DNA from: Sphingomonas sp. ID1715
Lineage (GTDB): Bacteria > Pseudomonadota > Alphaproteobacteria > Sphingomonadales > Sphingomonadaceae
Direction: 5' to 3'
Length of the DNA: 64,000 nt
NCBI RefSeq assembly: GCF_013044515.1
Contig: NZ_JABEPR010000001.1
Location: 958,061-1,022,060 of the forward strand
Below are positions 53,691 to 63,300 of this stretch, in pieces. Made by a program: the position numbers and the translations under genes. Position 1 is the stretch's first letter, and the number at the start of each line of letters is the position of its first letter. The notes beneath the pieces are model-generated. The model did not search any database, was not told the origin of the DNA, and saw only the letters and a program-made list of their open reading frames with translations.

Positions 53691-54262
53691 CGCCGGTCGA
53701 CCAGGCCGCGCTTTTCGGCCCGGAAAACCGCGTCGGTGCGGTTCACCGCGCCCATCAGGGTGATGATGCGAGAGACGTGGATCTTCACGGTCGCCGGCGC
53801 GATCCCGAGGCGCAGGCCGATCTCCTTGTTGGTCAGGCCGGCGCCCATCAGGCGGAGCACGTCGCGTTGCCGCTCGGTGAGGCTCGGCGTCTCCTCGCCC
53901 CCCGGCAGGCCGAGCGCCGCCTGGATTGGCGCCAGCAGTTCCTCGGCCTCGAAGGTCTTGGACAGGATTGCGGTGACGCCACATTCTCGCACCTTGGCGA
54001 GCAGCGCAGGGTCGGTCAGTCCGGTCACGACCAGAATGACCGTCTCGGGCGCGATCTCGCGCACCCGGGCGACACCTTCAACGGGTTCCGCGCCCGGCAT
54101 GGCGAGATCGACCAGGCAGACTTCCGGCGCCTTCGCCGCGGCCGCCCAGACTTCGGGAAAGCTTGCTGCCTGCTCGACAATCATGGCCGGCCATCGGCCG
54201 GTGACCGTTGCCGCCAGGGCCTGCCGCATCAACGGGTGATCGTCGCCGATCAGGCAGCGCAA
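53687..54262 (-). CDS. NarL/FixJ-family response regulator
   Basis: The 191-aa product starts at TTG 54262 (LRCLIGDDHPLMRQALAATV) within the last codons of the kinase gene, a 13-base overlap. Receiver residues D (CLVDLAMPG) and K (ILSKTFEAEELL) are present; the HTH has SLTERQRDVLRLMGAGLTNKEIG and IAPATVKIHVSRIITLMG. The open frame continues far upstream but that part is antisense-phase kinase sequence. It shares its 3' end with the convergent OmpR-type kinase. Confidence 0.88.
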   Translation of the reverse strand: MRCLIGDDHPLMRQALAATVTGRWPAMIVEQAASFPEVWAAAAKAPEVCLVDLAMPGAEPVEGVARVREIAPETVILVVTGLTDPALLAKVRECGVTAILSKTFEAEELLAPIQAALGLPGGEETPSLTERQRDVLRLMGAGLTNKEIGLRLGIAPATVKIHVSRIITLMGAVNRTDAVFRAEKRGLVDRR

Positions 54263-55632
54263 CGCAGTTCCTCTTCGGCGACCACGCCCACCGGGAGGGT
54301 GATGTAGAAGGCCGCTCCGCGCGTCCGCGGCCCGACGCCACACTGACCATCCATCAGCGCCACCAGGCCGCGCGTGGAGGCAAGACCAAGGCCGAAGCCC
54401 CCCGAGCTTCCGACATGAGCGCCCTGTTCGAACGGGCTGAAGATCCGAGTCTCGTCGCCCGCACCCAGCCCCTTGCCGTCGTCGATCACCCAGAAGCGAA
54501 CACCCTGCGCCTCGCGCCGGCAGCCGAGCAACACCCGCTCCCCGCCCGAGTGGCGGAGCGCGTTGGCCAACAGATTTTCCAGCGCGCGGGCGAGCAGCGC
54601 GGGATCGGCGGTCACGCTGAGGCTCTGCCCGACCTGCCGAATCCGCACGCCAGCCGCTGCCGCAGCCGGCCCCTGCGTCAGCAGAACGCGATCGAAGACG
54701 GCGCCGGCGCTCACCTGCTCGAGCCGAGGGCGAATGACTCCCCCTTCGAGTTTCAGATGCTCGAGCATCGCCGTGACGAGCGCGCGGGCGGCGGTGAGCG
54801 CCTGACGCAGGCCGCCCACCGGCGGCGCCTGCTCCGCCGCCTTGGCACCCGGCTTGATCCGGTCGAGAAACAGAGCAGCGGCCTGCAGCGGCTGCTGGAG
54901 ATCGTGGCTGGCGGCGCGGATGAAGTGGGTCTTTGCGTCCCGCTCCCGCGCCACGGCGGCAAGCGCGAGCGCCAGTTCGGCGCGGGCTTCTTCCGTCTCC
55001 AGCCGGGCCGCCGTCGCCGCGACGACCGCCTGTCGTACGAAGCGTCGAACGCCGATCAGCGTGGCGCCGAACATCGGCAGAAAACAGGCGAGCGGCAGAT
55101 AGTAAGGCGGTCGCGCCACCAGCAGCCAGGCGACGAGCGAGCCCAGCACCAGCAAGGTGGCGCTGACCAGCACCTGCGTGGCCTCGGTCGCGGCGGCGAA
55201 CTGGATGATCAGGAACCAGGCATAGAGCGAAATCATCAGCGACCGGAGTTCCGGTTCCGCGACCGGCAGGAACACCCAGACGCTTGCGGCCGTCGCCAGA
55301 TTGCAGAGCAGCATCCCGCCTTTGGCGGCTGGAATCCAATGGGTCAGGATCGCCGCGTCGGTCGGCGGCCGCAGCACGAAGCGCAGCCACGCGATTAGCC
55401 AGCCGGTCAGGAACAGTGTCAGGCTGCCAAGCCACAGGCGGAAGCCCCATTCGCCCGACAACATCCAGAATTCATGGGCGAGCCAACCGGTCACCGACGC
55501 CAGCACCAGGCAGGCGACGAAGCTTCCCTTCAGTTCCGTGCGAACCTCGTTGACGAGGATCTGTTCGCGATGCGCCGCCTTCACGCCGGTCTCCCCGCGC
55601 CTGCTATCCCGGAGGGCGGATGCACCTGTCAA
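54250..55632 (-). CDS. Multi-pass membrane sensor histidine kinase, partner of the NarL-type regulator
   Basis: The 460-aa protein has an N-terminal six-helix membrane domain (about residues 35-205) with little loop outside the membrane, a coiled-coil linker (AARLETEEARAELALALAAV), and a HisKA domain with IRAASHDLQQPLQAAALFLDRI, where the HDLxQPL variant of the phospho-His motif is typical of kinases paired with NarL-type regulators. The ATPase region has LLANALRHSGGERV, VIDDGKGLGAGDETRIF and GGFGLGLAST. The 3' end overlaps the regulator by 13 bases, so both are translated together. Confidence 0.9.
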   Translation of the reverse strand: MTGASALRDSRRGETGVKAAHREQILVNEVRTELKGSFVACLVLASVTGWLAHEFWMLSGEWGFRLWLGSLTLFLTGWLIAWLRFVLRPPTDAAILTHWIPAAKGGMLLCNLATAASVWVFLPVAEPELRSLMISLYAWFLIIQFAAATEATQVLVSATLLVLGSLVAWLLVARPPYYLPLACFLPMFGATLIGVRRFVRQAVVAATAARLETEEARAELALALAAVARERDAKTHFIRAASHDLQQPLQAAALFLDRIKPGAKAAEQAPPVGGLRQALTAARALVTAMLEHLKLEGGVIRPRLEQVSAGAVFDRVLLTQGPAAAAAGVRIRQVGQSLSVTADPALLARALENLLANALRHSGGERVLLGCRREAQGVRFWVIDDGKGLGAGDETRIFSPFEQGAHVGSSGGFGLGLASTRGLVALMDGQCGVGPRTRGAAFYITLPVGVVAEEELRCAA

Positions 55633-55733
55633 GCAGAGCCTAGGCCATTCGGCCTAATGGGCTTTTTCGCGTCGGCCGGGTAGGTCTGGGGGCACTCCGC
55701 GCCGGGGCCCGTTGCCCCATACCACCGCGGATC

Positions 55734-55771
55734 GAGGGGCCTTCGCGGAAGACAGGGGGCGGAGGCCCCTC
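55734..55771 (-). terminator. Weak stem-loop after the LytTR gene
   Basis: GAGGGGCC (55734-55741) pairs with GGCCCCTC (55764-55771) across a 22-base loop, 3 bases from the LytTR stop codon. The loop is long and there is no U-run, so termination is only possible. Confidence 0.3.
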
Positions 55772-55773
55772 TT

Positions 55774-56568
55774 TCAGCCGGCCGCTTGCTGCTCCTTCAG
55801 CTCGTGGCGGATTTGCCGCTCATAGGTGCGCCCGACGCGCACCTCCGCGCCATTGTCGAGGAGCGCCGTCAGCGAGGCAAAGGCGCCGCGCTGATAGGCG
55901 GTGATGCGGTCGCGCCGGATGATCGCGCTGCGATGCACCCGGACGAAGCTGCGCGGGTCCAGCCGCTCGGCGAGCGACGACAGGCTTTCGTGGTAAAGCC
56001 AGGAGCGGCTTTCGGTATGGATGCGGGCATAGTCCCGCTCCGCCTCGATCCAGACGATATCGCTCGCCGAAATTCGGTGCGACTGACCCCGCGAGTTGAC
56101 CCAGAAGGTCAGCGCCTTCTCGTCGCGCCGCACCAGCTCGGCGCGCAGGGTGGCGACGATTTCCTGCAGTTCGGCGAGCCGCTGGTCCTGTTCGTGGGCA
56201 CGGAGCGCTCGCCGCGCCCGCTCCACTGCCTCGGCGATCCGCTCGAACGCGACGGGCTTCAACACATAGTCGATCGCCCGCGCTTCGAAGGCCGCGACGG
56301 CATATTCGTCGAATGCCGTCACGAAGATGATCGCCGGCAGCGGCTCGCCTAACCGGTCGATCAGGTCGAAGCCGGTGCCGTTCGGCATCTGGATGTCGAG
56401 GAGCAGCAGGTTCGGACGACTGGCTGCGATGGCCGCCGCCGCCTCGCGGATGTTGCCCGCCTCCCCCACGAGCTCGACGCCATCGATCTGCGCGAGCGCA
56501 CGCTGCAGACGCCGGCGGGCAAGCGGCTCGTCATCAATGACCAGCGCGCGGATCGTCATTGTGCGCAC
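55774..56568 (-). CDS. LytTR-family response regulator (second pair)
   Basis: The 264-aa product has a receiver domain (IRALVIDDEPLARRRLQRAL; D in LLLLDIQMPNGTGF; K in VLKPVAFERI) and a LytTR domain from about residue 165 (ISASDIVWIEAERDYARIHT, FVRVHRSAIIRRDRI, VGRTYERQIRHELKEQ). Its start overlaps the LytS-type kinase by 13 bases. The architecture closely repeats the pair at 45342-47339, including the KALTFWVNSRGQSH segment leading into the LytTR domain; the two pairs are paralogues. Confidence 0.92.
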   Translation of the reverse strand: MRTMTIRALVIDDEPLARRRLQRALAQIDGVELVGEAGNIREAAAAIAASRPNLLLLDIQMPNGTGFDLIDRLGEPLPAIIFVTAFDEYAVAAFEARAIDYVLKPVAFERIAEAVERARRALRAHEQDQRLAELQEIVATLRAELVRRDEKALTFWVNSRGQSHRISASDIVWIEAERDYARIHTESRSWLYHESLSSLAERLDPRSFVRVHRSAIIRRDRITAYQRGAFASLTALLDNGAEVRVGRTYERQIRHELKEQQAAG

Positions 56569-57632
56569 CGCAACGGCATCGTGACGGTCGAGCGGAAGAT
56601 GCCGTCGCTCTTGACGCTGACGAGCCGTCCCGTCTCGCCGAAGCGCGCGCGCAGTCGCTCCGCGACGTTGCGCAGTCCGACGCCCGTGCCTTCGGTGCGC
56701 CGCTCCTCCGGTGGCGCATCATTCTCGACATGCACCGAAAGGGTCCCGTCGGTCGCTTCGGCGGCGATCCTGACCTGGACGCAGCGATCCAGCGAACTGA
56801 CTCCGTGCTTGACCGCATTTTCGACGAGCGGCTGGAGAATGAGGCTCGGCACCATCGCGCAGCGCAGATCGTCCGGCACGTCGAAGCGGGTGGAGAGCCG
56901 ATCGGAAAAGCGCTCCCGCTCGATCTCCAGATAGCGCGCCTGGATGTCCAGCTCATCCGCCAGGGTGATGTCCTGCAGCGGATCGAGCGCGAGCGTCGAG
57001 CGCAGAAAGGCGGAGAGCGACAAGACCATCCGCTCCGCATTGGGGAGCTCCCGCTCCTCGATCAGGCCGGCGAGCGCATTGAGCGTGTTGAACAGGAAGT
57101 GCGGATTAATCTGATATCGCAGCGCCCGCATCTGCGCGCCATAGGCCTGCTCGCGCAGGCTCGACAGCTGCCGCTCCCGATCCTGCACCTCGTGATGATA
57201 GAGCAGTGCCAGCAGCAGCGCCGACCAACCGAGAAACTGCGCGAACCAATAGGAGATCAGGCGCAGCGCATCGTTGAGCATGAGCGGCGTCTGGTTGCCG
57301 CCGAACAGGCGGAAAATCTCGAACGTGGCGAAGAAGTAGATCGTCGAGCCGATCAGCGTCAGCACCAGCACCAGCACGCATTTGGCCGCGAAGCTGCTCT
57401 TGCGGCTGCCGACCACCAGCTTCGCGATGACCGCGGAGATCAGCACCGCGACGACGGTGTTGATGGCGCGGGCGGCGAACGTGCCCCACATTTCCCAGCC
57501 GTCGAGTACGGCCAGGGCACTCAACACGCACAGCAGCGCGGTCCAATAGCCGATGCTGATCAGCAGGCCCGCGCGCATGACCCGGCGCGCGGTGGCGCGC
57601 TCGCTCGCAAGTCCCTGTTCCATCATCCCCAT
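56556..57632 (-). CDS. LytS-family sensor histidine kinase (second pair)
   Basis: The 358-aa kinase from ATG 57632 has four transmembrane helices in its first ~150 residues and the His_kinase module with MRALRYQINPHFLFNTLNAL (phospho-His), LVENAVKHGVSSLDR, VENDAPPEERRTEGTGVGLRN. The start is uncertain: ATGs at 57626 and 57623 follow closely, with AGGGG placed best for 57626. It diverges from the MocR-like gene over about 210 bases. Confidence 0.9.
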   Translation of the reverse strand: MGMMEQGLASERATARRVMRAGLLISIGYWTALLCVLSALAVLDGWEMWGTFAARAINTVVAVLISAVIAKLVVGSRKSSFAAKCVLVLVLTLIGSTIYFFATFEIFRLFGGNQTPLMLNDALRLISYWFAQFLGWSALLLALLYHHEVQDRERQLSSLREQAYGAQMRALRYQINPHFLFNTLNALAGLIEERELPNAERMVLSLSAFLRSTLALDPLQDITLADELDIQARYLEIERERFSDRLSTRFDVPDDLRCAMVPSLILQPLVENAVKHGVSSLDRCVQVRIAAEATDGTLSVHVENDAPPEERRTEGTGVGLRNVAERLRARFGETGRLVSVKSDGIFRSTVTMPLRCAQ

Positions 57633-57840
57633 TGCCCCTGCACTCTGGCGCCCGCGCCCGCCTTGTCGAGAGTCGTTCGACCGCCGCAATTCGCCACTCG
57701 CAGAATTACATCTGTTTTCGTCCGCCGCGGAACGACGTTCGTCGAAGCCCCGCTACAGTTTGCCCGATTGTCGCATCACCGTCGCGCCCAAGCTCGATCG
57801 AGGGGTCGCCTGGGCAGTGAGTAGCGGATTGGCAATCGGG

Positions 57841-59247
57841 ATGCATGAAGCGGGGCGCGGCCGCGCTCCGGCCTTTTTGCCCGCCGATTTGCGCCCGGAC
57901 CCCCAGGGCGGACTTTACCAGGGGCTTTATAAGCGCTTGCGCGGCTTCATCCTCGACGGCGTGTGGCCGGCGGGGACGCGCCTGCCCTCGTCACGTGCGC
58001 TTGCGGCCGACCTGAAGGTCTCGCGCAACACGGCCATCCTCGCCGTCGAACAGCTGATCGCCGACGGCTGGGCGGAAAGCCGGAGCCGCTCCGGCGTCTA
58101 TGTGTCGGCCGCGCTCGCCGCCAAGCCGGACAATGCCGCCGTCCGCAGCCGCCCCGCGCCTGCCGAACTGCCGCCGCTGGCGCTGCAGCGCCCAGCGACC
58201 GACCTGTTCCCCGCGCAGATCTGGAAACAGCTGCAGGCCGCGGCTTGGGCGCAGATCGAGCCGCAGCGGCTGCTCACCGCCGATCCGGCCGGCGACCTCA
58301 CGCTACGCGAAACCGTCGCCCGCCTCGTCTGCGCGCCGCGCGGAATTCGCTGTCAGCCGGATCAGATCCTGATCGTCTCCAGCGCCGCGATGGCGATGGA
58401 CCTGGTCGCGGCGACGCTGCTGCGCCCGGGCGATCGGGTCGTCCTGGAAGATCCCTGCCGGCCGGCGCTGCGCCAGCTGCTGCGTTCCCGAGGCGCTCGA
58501 ATCTGCAACCTACCAGTCGATGGTGATGGGCTCGACACCGACCTGCTGACCGACGCCGCCGACGCCCGGCTGGCCTGCGTGACCCCGCTGGTGCAGTTCC
58601 CCACGGGCGCCGCGATGAGTGCCGGTCGACGCGCTGCCCTGCGGCAATGGGCGCAGCAGAGCCGGGGCTGGATCGTCGAGGACGATCGCGATGCCGAACT
58701 CTGGTTCGGCAGCGACGGCCCACCCCTGCCGCTCGCCGCCGAAGAGCCCGAGCGAACCATCCTGATCGGCAGCTTCAACCGCCTGCTGTTCCCCGGCCTG
58801 TGTGTCGCCTATCTTGTCGCCCCGATGCCGATCGCGGAGCGGCTCCGCTCGGCTCATGCGACGATCGGCGCGCGGGCGAGCCTCGCCTCCCAGCTCGCGC
58901 TGCAGGGCTTTATCGCCGAGGGGCATTTCACCCGCCTGCTGCGCCAGCGCCGCGCCGCCTATGCCGAGCGTCGCCTGCTGCTCAGCGAAGCGATTGGCCT
59001 GCCGGGACATTCGGGGAACGGCTTGCAGCTTGTCGTGCCCGTGCGGCCGGGCAGCGCACCCATCCTCGCGGCCACTCTGGCGGCGGAACGGCTGGGCGGT
59101 GCCGATCTCGACCAATTCTCGGAATCCCGGCGGCACGGCGACCGTGTCTTGCTGGGGCTGGGAGCGCCGCCGGACCAGCTGCGCGCCTGCGCCTCGCGCC
59201 TGAACCGGATCCTCTCACCCGCACTTGCATGCGAAAGCGACGGCTGA
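57841..59247 (+). CDS. MocR/PdxR-like GntR regulator lacking the PLP lysine
   Basis: The 468-aa product has an N-terminal GntR winged helix (GGLYQGLYKRLRGFILDGVW, PAGTRLPSSRALAADLKVSR, GVYVS) and a fold-type I aminotransferase-like domain from about residue 115 (LRETVARLVCAPRGI, GDRVVLEDPCRPALRQLL, VTPLVQFPTGAAMS). In MocR proteins PLP is bound through Lys in GTFSK; here the site reads GSFNR, so Arg314 replaces Lys and Asn313 replaces Ser. The usual EDDYD motif reads EDDRD. PLP could not be held in the normal way, so it may have lost the cofactor or bind another ligand. It overlaps the next gene as TGATG. Confidence 0.87.
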   Translation: MHEAGRGRAPAFLPADLRPDPQGGLYQGLYKRLRGFILDGVWPAGTRLPSSRALAADLKVSRNTAILAVEQLIADGWAESRSRSGVYVSAALAAKPDNAAVRSRPAPAELPPLALQRPATDLFPAQIWKQLQAAAWAQIEPQRLLTADPAGDLTLRETVARLVCAPRGIRCQPDQILIVSSAAMAMDLVAATLLRPGDRVVLEDPCRPALRQLLRSRGARICNLPVDGDGLDTDLLTDAADARLACVTPLVQFPTGAAMSAGRRAALRQWAQQSRGWIVEDDRDAELWFGSDGPPLPLAAEEPERTILIGSFNRLLFPGLCVAYLVAPMPIAERLRSAHATIGARASLASQLALQGFIAEGHFTRLLRQRRAAYAERRLLLSEAIGLPGHSGNGLQLVVPVRPGSAPILAATLAAERLGGADLDQFSESRRHGDRVLLGLGAPPDQLRACASRLNRILSPALACESDG

Positions 59248-60098
59248 TGTACGCTTCGAAACAGGTTTTTCCGTCCGAAGAGCTCAAGGGCCGCCGCCTT
59301 ACCACGGCTGCACGCATCGAGAGCGAGTTTCGCCGATTGCTGGCCGAACGCGGCTTCCACCAGATCTCCGTCGCCGACATTGCCGATGCATGCGGTATTG
59401 CCCGCTCCACCTTCTACCGCCTGTTCGCCGACCCGATCGAAGTGCTTTGGGCGATCGCCCGCCCGCATTTCGATGCGGCACTGGACAGTGCCCTGAAAGG
59501 CGACGCCCAAGCCTTCGCGCAAGGCTTCGGTGCACTGTGGACCGTGCCAGGATTGGCAGCCGGACTCGCCCATGCAAAGGCCGCGCCGGACATTCGCGCC
59601 AAGCTCGAGACGCTCGTGACCGCGCGGCTGCGCCAGCGCATCGGTGGCCGCAACACCGACACGTGCGCGCTGGTGATGGTCGCGGCCATGCTCGCCGTCA
59701 TCGGACGCGGAGTCGCTGCGCCGACCGATGCCGAGCTGAGCGAAGTCATGTCGCTCATCTATATCGCCGCCTATCTGACTCCGGCCGCGCTCCAGTCGAT
59801 GGCGCGCGAGCAGGCGCGGCACGCGATCAGCGGCCGCTTCCCGCCCGCCGTATCGGTCGAGGAGTCGCTCGCGTCCGACGACTATATCGTGTCGATGATC
59901 GACGGTCGCCGCTACCGCTCGCTGACGCGGCACATCGCGCGTTACGGCATGACACCGGCGGATTACCGCAGCTGCTTCGGCCTCGACGACGATTACCCGA
60001 TGGTCGCGGCCGCCTATTCCGAGCGACGCCGGGCGCTGGCGATCAGTGCCGGCTTCGGCACCCGTCGCGGCCAGAACGGACACGCCGCGGCGGCCTAG
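59247..60098 (+). CDS. TetR-type HTH fused to a MucR/Ros-type domain
   Basis: The 283-aa product starts at ATG 59247, which overlaps the MocR-like stop (TGATG); an ATG at 59229 is also in frame. Residues ~27-75 form a TetR N-terminal HTH (LLAERGFHQISVADIADACG, IARSTFYRLFADPIEVLWA), followed by a helical region of ~120 residues. Residues ~198-272 match the MucR core: SLTRHIARYGMTPADYRSCF, GLDDDYPMVAAAYSERR and ALAISAGFG. The zinc ligands are lost: the MucR CLxC segment reads SMIDG, and the final His is absent. The domain combination is not one I know. Co-translation with the MocR-like protein suggests they work together, probably on neighbouring genes. Confidence 0.88.
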   Translation: MYASKQVFPSEELKGRRLTTAARIESEFRRLLAERGFHQISVADIADACGIARSTFYRLFADPIEVLWAIARPHFDAALDSALKGDAQAFAQGFGALWTVPGLAAGLAHAKAAPDIRAKLETLVTARLRQRIGGRNTDTCALVMVAAMLAVIGRGVAAPTDAELSEVMSLIYIAAYLTPAALQSMAREQARHAISGRFPPAVSVEESLASDDYIVSMIDGRRYRSLTRHIARYGMTPADYRSCFGLDDDYPMVAAAYSERRRALAISAGFGTRRGQNGHAAAA

Positions 60099-60383
60099 AC
60101 CTCGTCTCCCGCCCCACTGTGGCGGACCTGCAACATCGCGCCGCAAAAGCGACATTCACGGCACTTTGTCGCGCGCAGCATGGCGACGGCAGTCCCGATC
60201 AGATGACGGTCGTCGGTCCATAACTACTTCTTCTAGAGAGTTTTTTTGTCGAGCGACCACAGTAACCTTCATGGCTCCGGCAACTGGACCCATGCGCGCC
60301 GCGACTCTGGTCCTTTTGCCCGCAGGGCCGCCGCTTAGGCCGAAAATCCTCCGCCTACAGATGAGGAAAGAAAAGGGGAAAAT

Positions 60384-63300
60384 ATGACGAGTTCATTCAA
60401 GCCGCGGCTGCGCACGCTGCTCTCGCTCGGCGGGGCCGGCATCGCGCTTTGCGCCGCGCCCGCCTTCGCGCAAGATACGCCGCAGACGGCCGACGCCGCG
60501 CCTGCCGATGACGGTACGATCGTCGTCACCGGCTCGCTCATCACCAACCCGAACCTTGAGCGCTCGACGCCGGTCAACGTGACGACTTCGGAAGAGGTCG
60601 AGCTGCGCCAGACCAACGTCGCCGAACAGCTGCTCCGCGAAGTTCCGGGCGTGGTGCCGTCGACCGGCGCCGCGGTGAACAACGGCAATGGCGGCGCTTC
60701 CTTCGTCAACCTGCGAGGTCTCGGTTCGAACCGTAACCTGGTGCTGCTCGACGGCGTACGCATCGCTCCGTCGAACCAGGTCGGCCGCGTCGACTTGAAC
60801 AACATCCCGCTCGCGCTGATCGAGCGGACCGAAGTGCTGACCGGCGGCGCCTCCACCACCTACGGCGCGGACGCTGTGTCGGGCGTCGTCAACTTCATCA
60901 CCAAGCAGAACTTCTCTGGCCTCGAAGTCTCGGCCTCCGAGCAGATCACCGAGCGGGGCGACGGCAACATCTTCCGTGTCGACGCGACCATCGGCGCCAA
61001 TTTCGACGACAGCCGCGGCAATGCGGTCTTCTCGATCGGCTATCAGGAAGCTGACCCCGTCTATCAGGGCGCCCGTGCCTTCAGCCGCTACAACATCAAC
61101 TTCGCCAGCGGCAACGTCGCCGGTTCGGGCACGACCGTTCCCACCCGCTTCACCGTGCCGGGCCTGACGCCGCGCTCAGTCAACCCGACCACCGGCGGCC
61201 TCGTCGCCGGCACCACTTTCCCCAACTTCAACTTCAATCCTTACAACATCTTCCAGACGCCGTTTCAGCGCTTCAACATCTTCGGTCAGGCCAACTATGA
61301 ACTGGCCGATGGCATCGAAGTCTATACGCGTGGCCTGTTCTCGAAGAACAAGGTCAGCACGATCGTTGCCCCGTCGGGCGCGTTCGGCATCGCGGCCAAC
61401 ATCAACGTCAGCAACCCCCTGCTGCCGACCCCGGCTGCCTTGGCATTCTGCCAGTCGAACATCGACCTCGACCCGCGCGCGCCGCTGACGGACGCGGACG
61501 GCAATGTCATCGACCTGCGGGTGCTACGCCCGACTCTGGCACAGTGCCAGGCGGCACGCACCGCGAACGATCCGAGCACACCGCTGACCTTCAACCCGGC
61601 AACGGGCACGTTCAGCAACGGCACCTATCTTGAATTCCCGACCCAGGTGTCGCGGCGCACGACCGAGCTCGGGCCGCGCCTCAACAGCTTCACGACGACC
61701 ATTTTCGATTATCGTCTGGGCGTGCGCGGCAGCATCACCGACTCGATCAACTTCGACCTGTTCGGCTCCTATGGCGAATCCGAGAACCGGCAGCTGATCC
61801 GCAATTACTCGCTGAACTCCCGCTTCACCCAGGGTCTGCGGGCGATCCGCGACGCCAGCGGCGCCAATGTCTGTCTCGACCCGTCCAACGGGTGCGTGCC
61901 CGTCGATGCGTTCGGGCCCGAGGGGGCGATCACGGCGGCTCAGGCGGCTTTCCTGTCGGCCGACAGCTCGACCACAAGCAAGACTTCGCTGGCGCAGGCG
62001 CGCGCCACGATCTCGGGCGATTTTGGTGCCTCCCTGCCTTGGGCGGAGGATGCGGTCAGCTTCGCGATCGGCGGCGAATACCGCCGCTATACGGCCGAGC
62101 AGCGCGGCGACCTGCTCTCGGGCAATGGCGATCTGGGCGGCTCGGGCGGTCCGACCGCGACCGTGGTGGGCGGGTTCGACGTCTACGAGGCGTTCGGCGA
62201 GTTGATCGCCCCCATCGTGCAGGACAAGCCGTTCTTCCAGAGCCTGACCTTCGAAGGCGGCATCCGCTATTCACACTATACCGTGGATGCCCCGACCAGC
62301 CCCGGCTACAACACCACCACCTGGAAGGCGGGCGGCAGCTGGGAACCGGTCTCCAGCCTGAAGATCCGCGGCAATTATGCCCGCTCGGTCCGCGCGCCGA
62401 ACATCAACGAATTGTTCCTGCCGGCGACGACGGGCCTGACCGCGCTGGCCGACGATCCGTGCGCTTCAATCGACGATGAAGGCAACACGATCCGCGGCGC
62501 TCCGACCGGAACGCTCCGCGCCATCTGCCTTGGTCAAGGCGCTCCGATCGCGCAGCTCGGCTTCATTCCCGTGCCCACGGCGGGACAGGGCAATGCGACC
62601 GGCGGCGGCAACGTCAATCTGCGGCCCGAAAAGGCGAACAGCTACACCATCGGTGCGGTGTTCCAGCCGGAGTTCCTGCCCGGGTTCTCCATCTCCGTCG
62701 ACTACTACAACATCAAGGTGAAGGACGCCATTTCCGCACCGACGCCCGGTGACGGCATAACCGCCTGCTTTGGTACGCCGACCGGCACCACTCCGCAGGG
62801 TGCGCCGATCTACACACCGGCGGCCGGCGCAGAAAATTCGGAAGCATGCCGGGTCATCCGCCGGAACACGATCACCGGCGGTCTCGCCGGCGACCCGAAT
62901 GCGGTGCCGGGCCTGTTCCTGAATCTGTCGAACCTCGGCCAGATCACCACCGACGGCATCGATCTGACGATGAACTACAACACCGATCTGGGCTTTGCGA
63001 AGCTGGCGCTCAGCTTCGCCGGCAACTGGACCCACTCGCAGAAGTTCCGGGCCACGCCGTTCAGCCTCAACCGCGAATGCGTCGGCTATTTCTCCGGCAA
63101 CTGCGCCGGCGGGGCCGGCACGGCCGCGGATATCGGTTCGATCCAGCCGGAGTTCAGCTGGACGCAGCGGACGACGCTCTCGTTCGAGAATGTCGACCTG
63201 TCGCTCCTGTGGCGGCATATCAGTGCCGTGCAGCACGAGCCGGACGACGTCGCCAACGGCGCCGGCCCGTCCTATTCGGGCCCGATTCCGGGAACCCAGT

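Noticed and set aside
53687..55450. 587-codon frame ending in the NarL-type regulator
   Set aside because: The N-terminal two-thirds is a shifted reading of the kinase gene; only the last 191 codons are a regulator.
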